Positions 6,560-7,708 of a DNA stretch of 7,708 bases are shown here, one piece after another. A program made the position numbers and the translations under genes. The stretch's first letter is position 1. Each line of letters starts with the position of its first letter. The notes under the pieces are model-generated. The model was not told the DNA's origin. It ran no database searches and saw nothing but the letters and a program-made list of their open reading frames with translations. This DNA is from Actinomycetota bacterium (GTDB lineage: Bacteria > Actinomycetota > Actinomycetes > Nanopelagicales > Nanopelagicaceae), in NCBI GenBank assembly GCA_009698295.1, contig WLQO01000054.1, forward strand, positions 1 to 7,708. Reading direction: 5' to 3'.

Positions 6560-7594
6560 TTATTCAGCGACTCGCGCCAACTCTGCAAGAGGTGGACGGC
6601 AGATAATGGAATTGGCCCCGGTTAGTGAATATGCACCGGCAGAGAATGGAATTACAACAGCATCACCTTTAGTTATCTCCATAGCCGGTGCGCTTGCGAA
6701 AGTGATCTCGCCACTGCCATCTAATACTAAAACGATGGCAAATCCTGCAGGAAGATCTCCACTTCCTGGGGCTAAATGAGCACGGAAATATCCATCTGAT
6801 TTCAGCGGAAGAACAGTTCGCAAAGATCCACCAGAAAATTTGCCATGGATAATTAATGAATCGAATTCTGCATCAGTCAAAGGATCAAGTTTCAGCGCAT
6901 CTGTGACTGTTTCAAAACCTAGCCCAAGATGTCCATCTTTAATCCCATCAACGGCAAATCCTTCCCATTCCAAGAGCGCTGACAAGTCAGTCGGCTCTTG
7001 TAGTTCTAGAACAAATATTCCAGCATCAATTGCGTGAGCAACGCCCGCCGGAACCAAAACGGCATCTCCAACACTAACTTCAGTACGTCGCAGAGATGCG
7101 AGCAGCGCTGCAGAATCTTGAGAGCGAACTAATTTTAAAAGATCTTCTTTATTCTGCTTAGACGCAAATCCCAAACCAACTCCAGAACCAGCAGGAGCTT
7201 CTAAAATAATCCAAGCTTCAGTTTTCCCGTGGTCTAAACCTAAATGCGTTTTAGCAAATGCTTTATTTGGATGATAATGAACTGGTAGGCGTTGATCTGG
7301 ATCTAATAACTTCACTAAAATTTCAGTAGATAGACCAAAATTCTTTACATGATCGGCACCTAACCAGCCATCAGGGTCTGCCTTGATGGCATCGCGCAAA
7401 AGTGTGCCATCAGATAAATGTGAAAGTCCTTGTTCACCTTCGCCAAAGCGAGTGGTGATCGAACCTATCCACTCTTCGGGACGCATCGGACCGCCCGGCC
7501 CATGGCGTAGCGCGCCAATGCGATTTCCACCGCGATAAAAGTGATCAAATTGATTGGAAGGAAGTTTGGCGGGGGTAGTTGAACTCTGTGACAT
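6560..7594 (-). CDS. manA: Class I mannose-6-phosphate isomerase-like cupin protein
   Basis: A 344-residue type I phosphomannose isomerase homologue, which in the classical family interconverts mannose 6-phosphate and fructose 6-phosphate using zinc. EEWIGS at 40-45 corresponds to the conserved E-W segment. Metal ligands are His106/His108 in VHYHPN, Glu126 in GKTEAW and His187 in PAGVAHAI; ELQEPTD at 197-203 closes the catalytic cupin. A second, C-terminal cupin spans roughly 250-335. Classical enzymes read QVHP where this has HYHP, so a His replaces the usual Gln ligand; this marks a distinct subgroup that may not use mannose 6-phosphate. The start at 7594 has no Shine-Dalgarno but has TANNNT 6 nt upstream. 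It is first in a two-gene unit with the FGGY kinase and divergent from a probable aldolase gene, so a sugar-specific isomerase is a real alternative to housekeeping ManA. Confidence 0.82.
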   Translation of the reverse strand: MSQSSTTPAKLPSNQFDHFYRGGNRIGALRHGPGGPMRPEEWIGSITTRFGEGEQGLSHLSDGTLLRDAIKADPDGWLGADHVKNFGLSTEILVKLLDPDQRLPVHYHPNKAFAKTHLGLDHGKTEAWIILEAPAGSGVGLGFASKQNKEDLLKLVRSQDSAALLASLRRTEVSVGDAVLVPAGVAHAIDAGIFVLELQEPTDLSALLEWEGFAVDGIKDGHLGLGFETVTDALKLDPLTDAEFDSLIIHGKFSGGSLRTVLPLKSDGYFRAHLAPGSGDLPAGFAIVLVLDGSGEITFASAPAMEITKGDAVVIPFSAGAYSLTGANSIICRPPLAELARVAE

Positions 7595-7616
7595 GGTTCT
7601 AGACTACTTGTAGGGT
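7588..7616 (+). promoter_or_regulatory. Probable promoter of the divergent aldolase-like gene
   Basis: GTGACA (7588-7593, 5 of 6 matches to TTGACA) is followed by a 17-nt spacer and TAGGGT (7611-7616, fitting the actinobacterial TANNNT). Transcription would begin near 7623, giving a leader of about 28 nt with a Shine-Dalgarno. The -35 overlaps the first codons of the isomerase gene on the other strand. Confidence 0.5.
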
Positions 7617-7629
7617 TAACAAATTGACC
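7595..7629 (-). promoter_or_regulatory. Leaderless-type promoter of the isomerase-kinase unit
   Basis: On the minus strand, TAGTCT (7606-7601) lies exactly 6 nt before the ATG at 7594, the same geometry as at araB. GGTCAA (7629-7624) at 17 nt spacing, or TGGTCA (7630-7625) at 18, could be a weak -35. No Shine-Dalgarno precedes the ATG. This promoter is interleaved with the opposite-strand one, so the two probably compete or are controlled jointly. Confidence 0.45.
7614..7629. promoter_or_regulatory. Imperfect inverted repeat, candidate operator
   Basis: GGTTAA (7614-7619) and TTGACC (7624-7629) are inverse complements with one mismatch around a 4-nt CAAA centre. It overlaps the end of the plus-strand -10, the expected plus-strand start site and the minus-strand -35, a position from which one repressor could shut both directions. 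It differs in sequence from the repeat at 2037-2056, so a different regulator would be implied. Chance occurrence is possible at this length. Confidence 0.3.
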
Positions 7630-7638
7630 AGTGAAAAT

Positions 7639-7642
7639 GGAG
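7639..7642 (+). promoter_or_regulatory. Ribosome binding site of the aldolase-like gene
   Basis: GGAG lies 8 nt before the ATG at 7651, a good Shine-Dalgarno that supports this start for the fragment at the right edge. Confidence 0.65.
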
Positions 7643-7650
7643 TTACTTAA

Positions 7651-7708
7651 ATGTCTGACGTATCAATTCGCCTAAAGCGCTTATTTAATAACGGTCGCTG
7701 CTTCGATA
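7651..7708 (+). CDS. N-terminal fragment, probably a DhnA/LsrF-type class I aldolase (runs off the right edge)
   Basis: Only 19 codons are present. The residues after the start include IRLKRLFNNGRCFD at 6-19. An R-L-x-R-L/I-F opening followed by a short N-G/K-x stretch is typical of the DhnA-type class I aldolases (LsrF, archaeal-type fructose-bisphosphate aldolase), where a DHG motif normally follows just beyond this point; that motif is outside the window. The start is supported by a Shine-Dalgarno and an upstream promoter. It diverges from the isomerase-kinase pair across 56 nt, so an aldolase cleaving the phosphorylated ketose would fit. The call rests on very few residues. Confidence 0.45.
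   Translation, partial: MSDVSIRLKRLFNNGRCFD

Noticed and set aside
6198..6779. A 193-codon open frame on the plus strand, antisense to the FGGY kinase and isomerase genes.
   Set aside because: It lies opposite two clearly recognisable enzymes and crosses their junction. Its translation is low-complexity Ser/Ala/Pro-rich with no family resemblance and no upstream start signals. It is a coding shadow.
7604..7613. CTAC-TT-GTAG hairpin near the right-hand intergenic region as a terminator.
   Set aside because: A 4-bp stem with a 2-nt loop cannot form a stable terminator, and it sits between divergent gene starts where no transcript should end.
7624..7629. TTGACC as a -35 box for the right-edge gene.
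   Set aside because: A -10 at normal spacing would fall on the start codon, downstream of the GGAG ribosome binding site. GTGACA/TAGGGT upstream fits better.
1..7708. Searched for CRISPR repeats, insertion-sequence ends, tRNA-like clover leaves, phage or defence genes, and riboswitch-sized leaders.
   Set aside because: All intergenic gaps are 76 nt or shorter, no repeated unit or transposase-like frame is visible, and every long frame is explained by carbohydrate enzymes.

Overview
The window is a packed block of carbohydrate-catabolism genes: seven complete and two edge-truncated protein genes, with no intergenic gap longer than about 80 bases. I see no RNA gene, mobile element, CRISPR array or clear rho-independent terminator. 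GC is in the mid-40s percent by spot counts. Two genes appear leaderless, with a TANNNT -10 hexamer exactly 6 nt before the start codon, which is typical of Actinobacteria. The ROK kinase also resembles the actinobacterial polyphosphate-glucokinase type. A small-genome, moderate-GC actinobacterium of the freshwater acI/Nanopelagicales kind fits, but that placement is inference.

Region A (1-1994, minus strand) is a tight operon read right to left. It runs from an ApnO-like Rossmann dehydrogenase/oxidoisomerase with a phosphogluconate-dehydrogenase-type C-terminal domain (1149-1994), to a xylose-isomerase-like TIM-barrel protein (322-1140), to a short-chain dehydrogenase/reductase that leaves the window at base 1. 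Spacing is 8 nt and then a 4-nt ATGA overlap. Region B (2071-4421, plus strand) is araB (L-ribulokinase) followed after 2 nt by araD (L-ribulose-5-phosphate 4-epimerase). A and B diverge from a 76-nt region (1995-2070) that holds both presumed promoters and an inverted repeat placed to control both. Region C (4475-5242, plus) is a ROK-family kinase-like protein about 53 nt downstream of araD.

Region D (5243-7594, minus) is a two-gene unit: a class I phosphomannose-isomerase-like protein, then an FGGY kinase whose ATG directly follows the isomerase stop. Its end abuts the ROK gene's stop codon with no gap. Region E (7651 onward, plus) is the first 19 codons of a divergent gene, probably a DhnA/LsrF-type class I aldolase.

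Taken together, araBD converts L-ribulose to D-xylulose 5-phosphate and so into the pentose phosphate pathway; no araA is in view. The operon opposite looks like an oxidative branch for a sugar acid. ApnO homologues act on D-apionate, a branched pentonate, and a TIM-barrel partner and an SDR would fit its downstream steps. The right-hand module has the gene classes of an isomerase-kinase-aldolase route for a hexose or deoxyhexose whose identity cannot be read from sequence. The most interesting candidate system is the ApnO-like/TIM-barrel/SDR operon paired with araBD.
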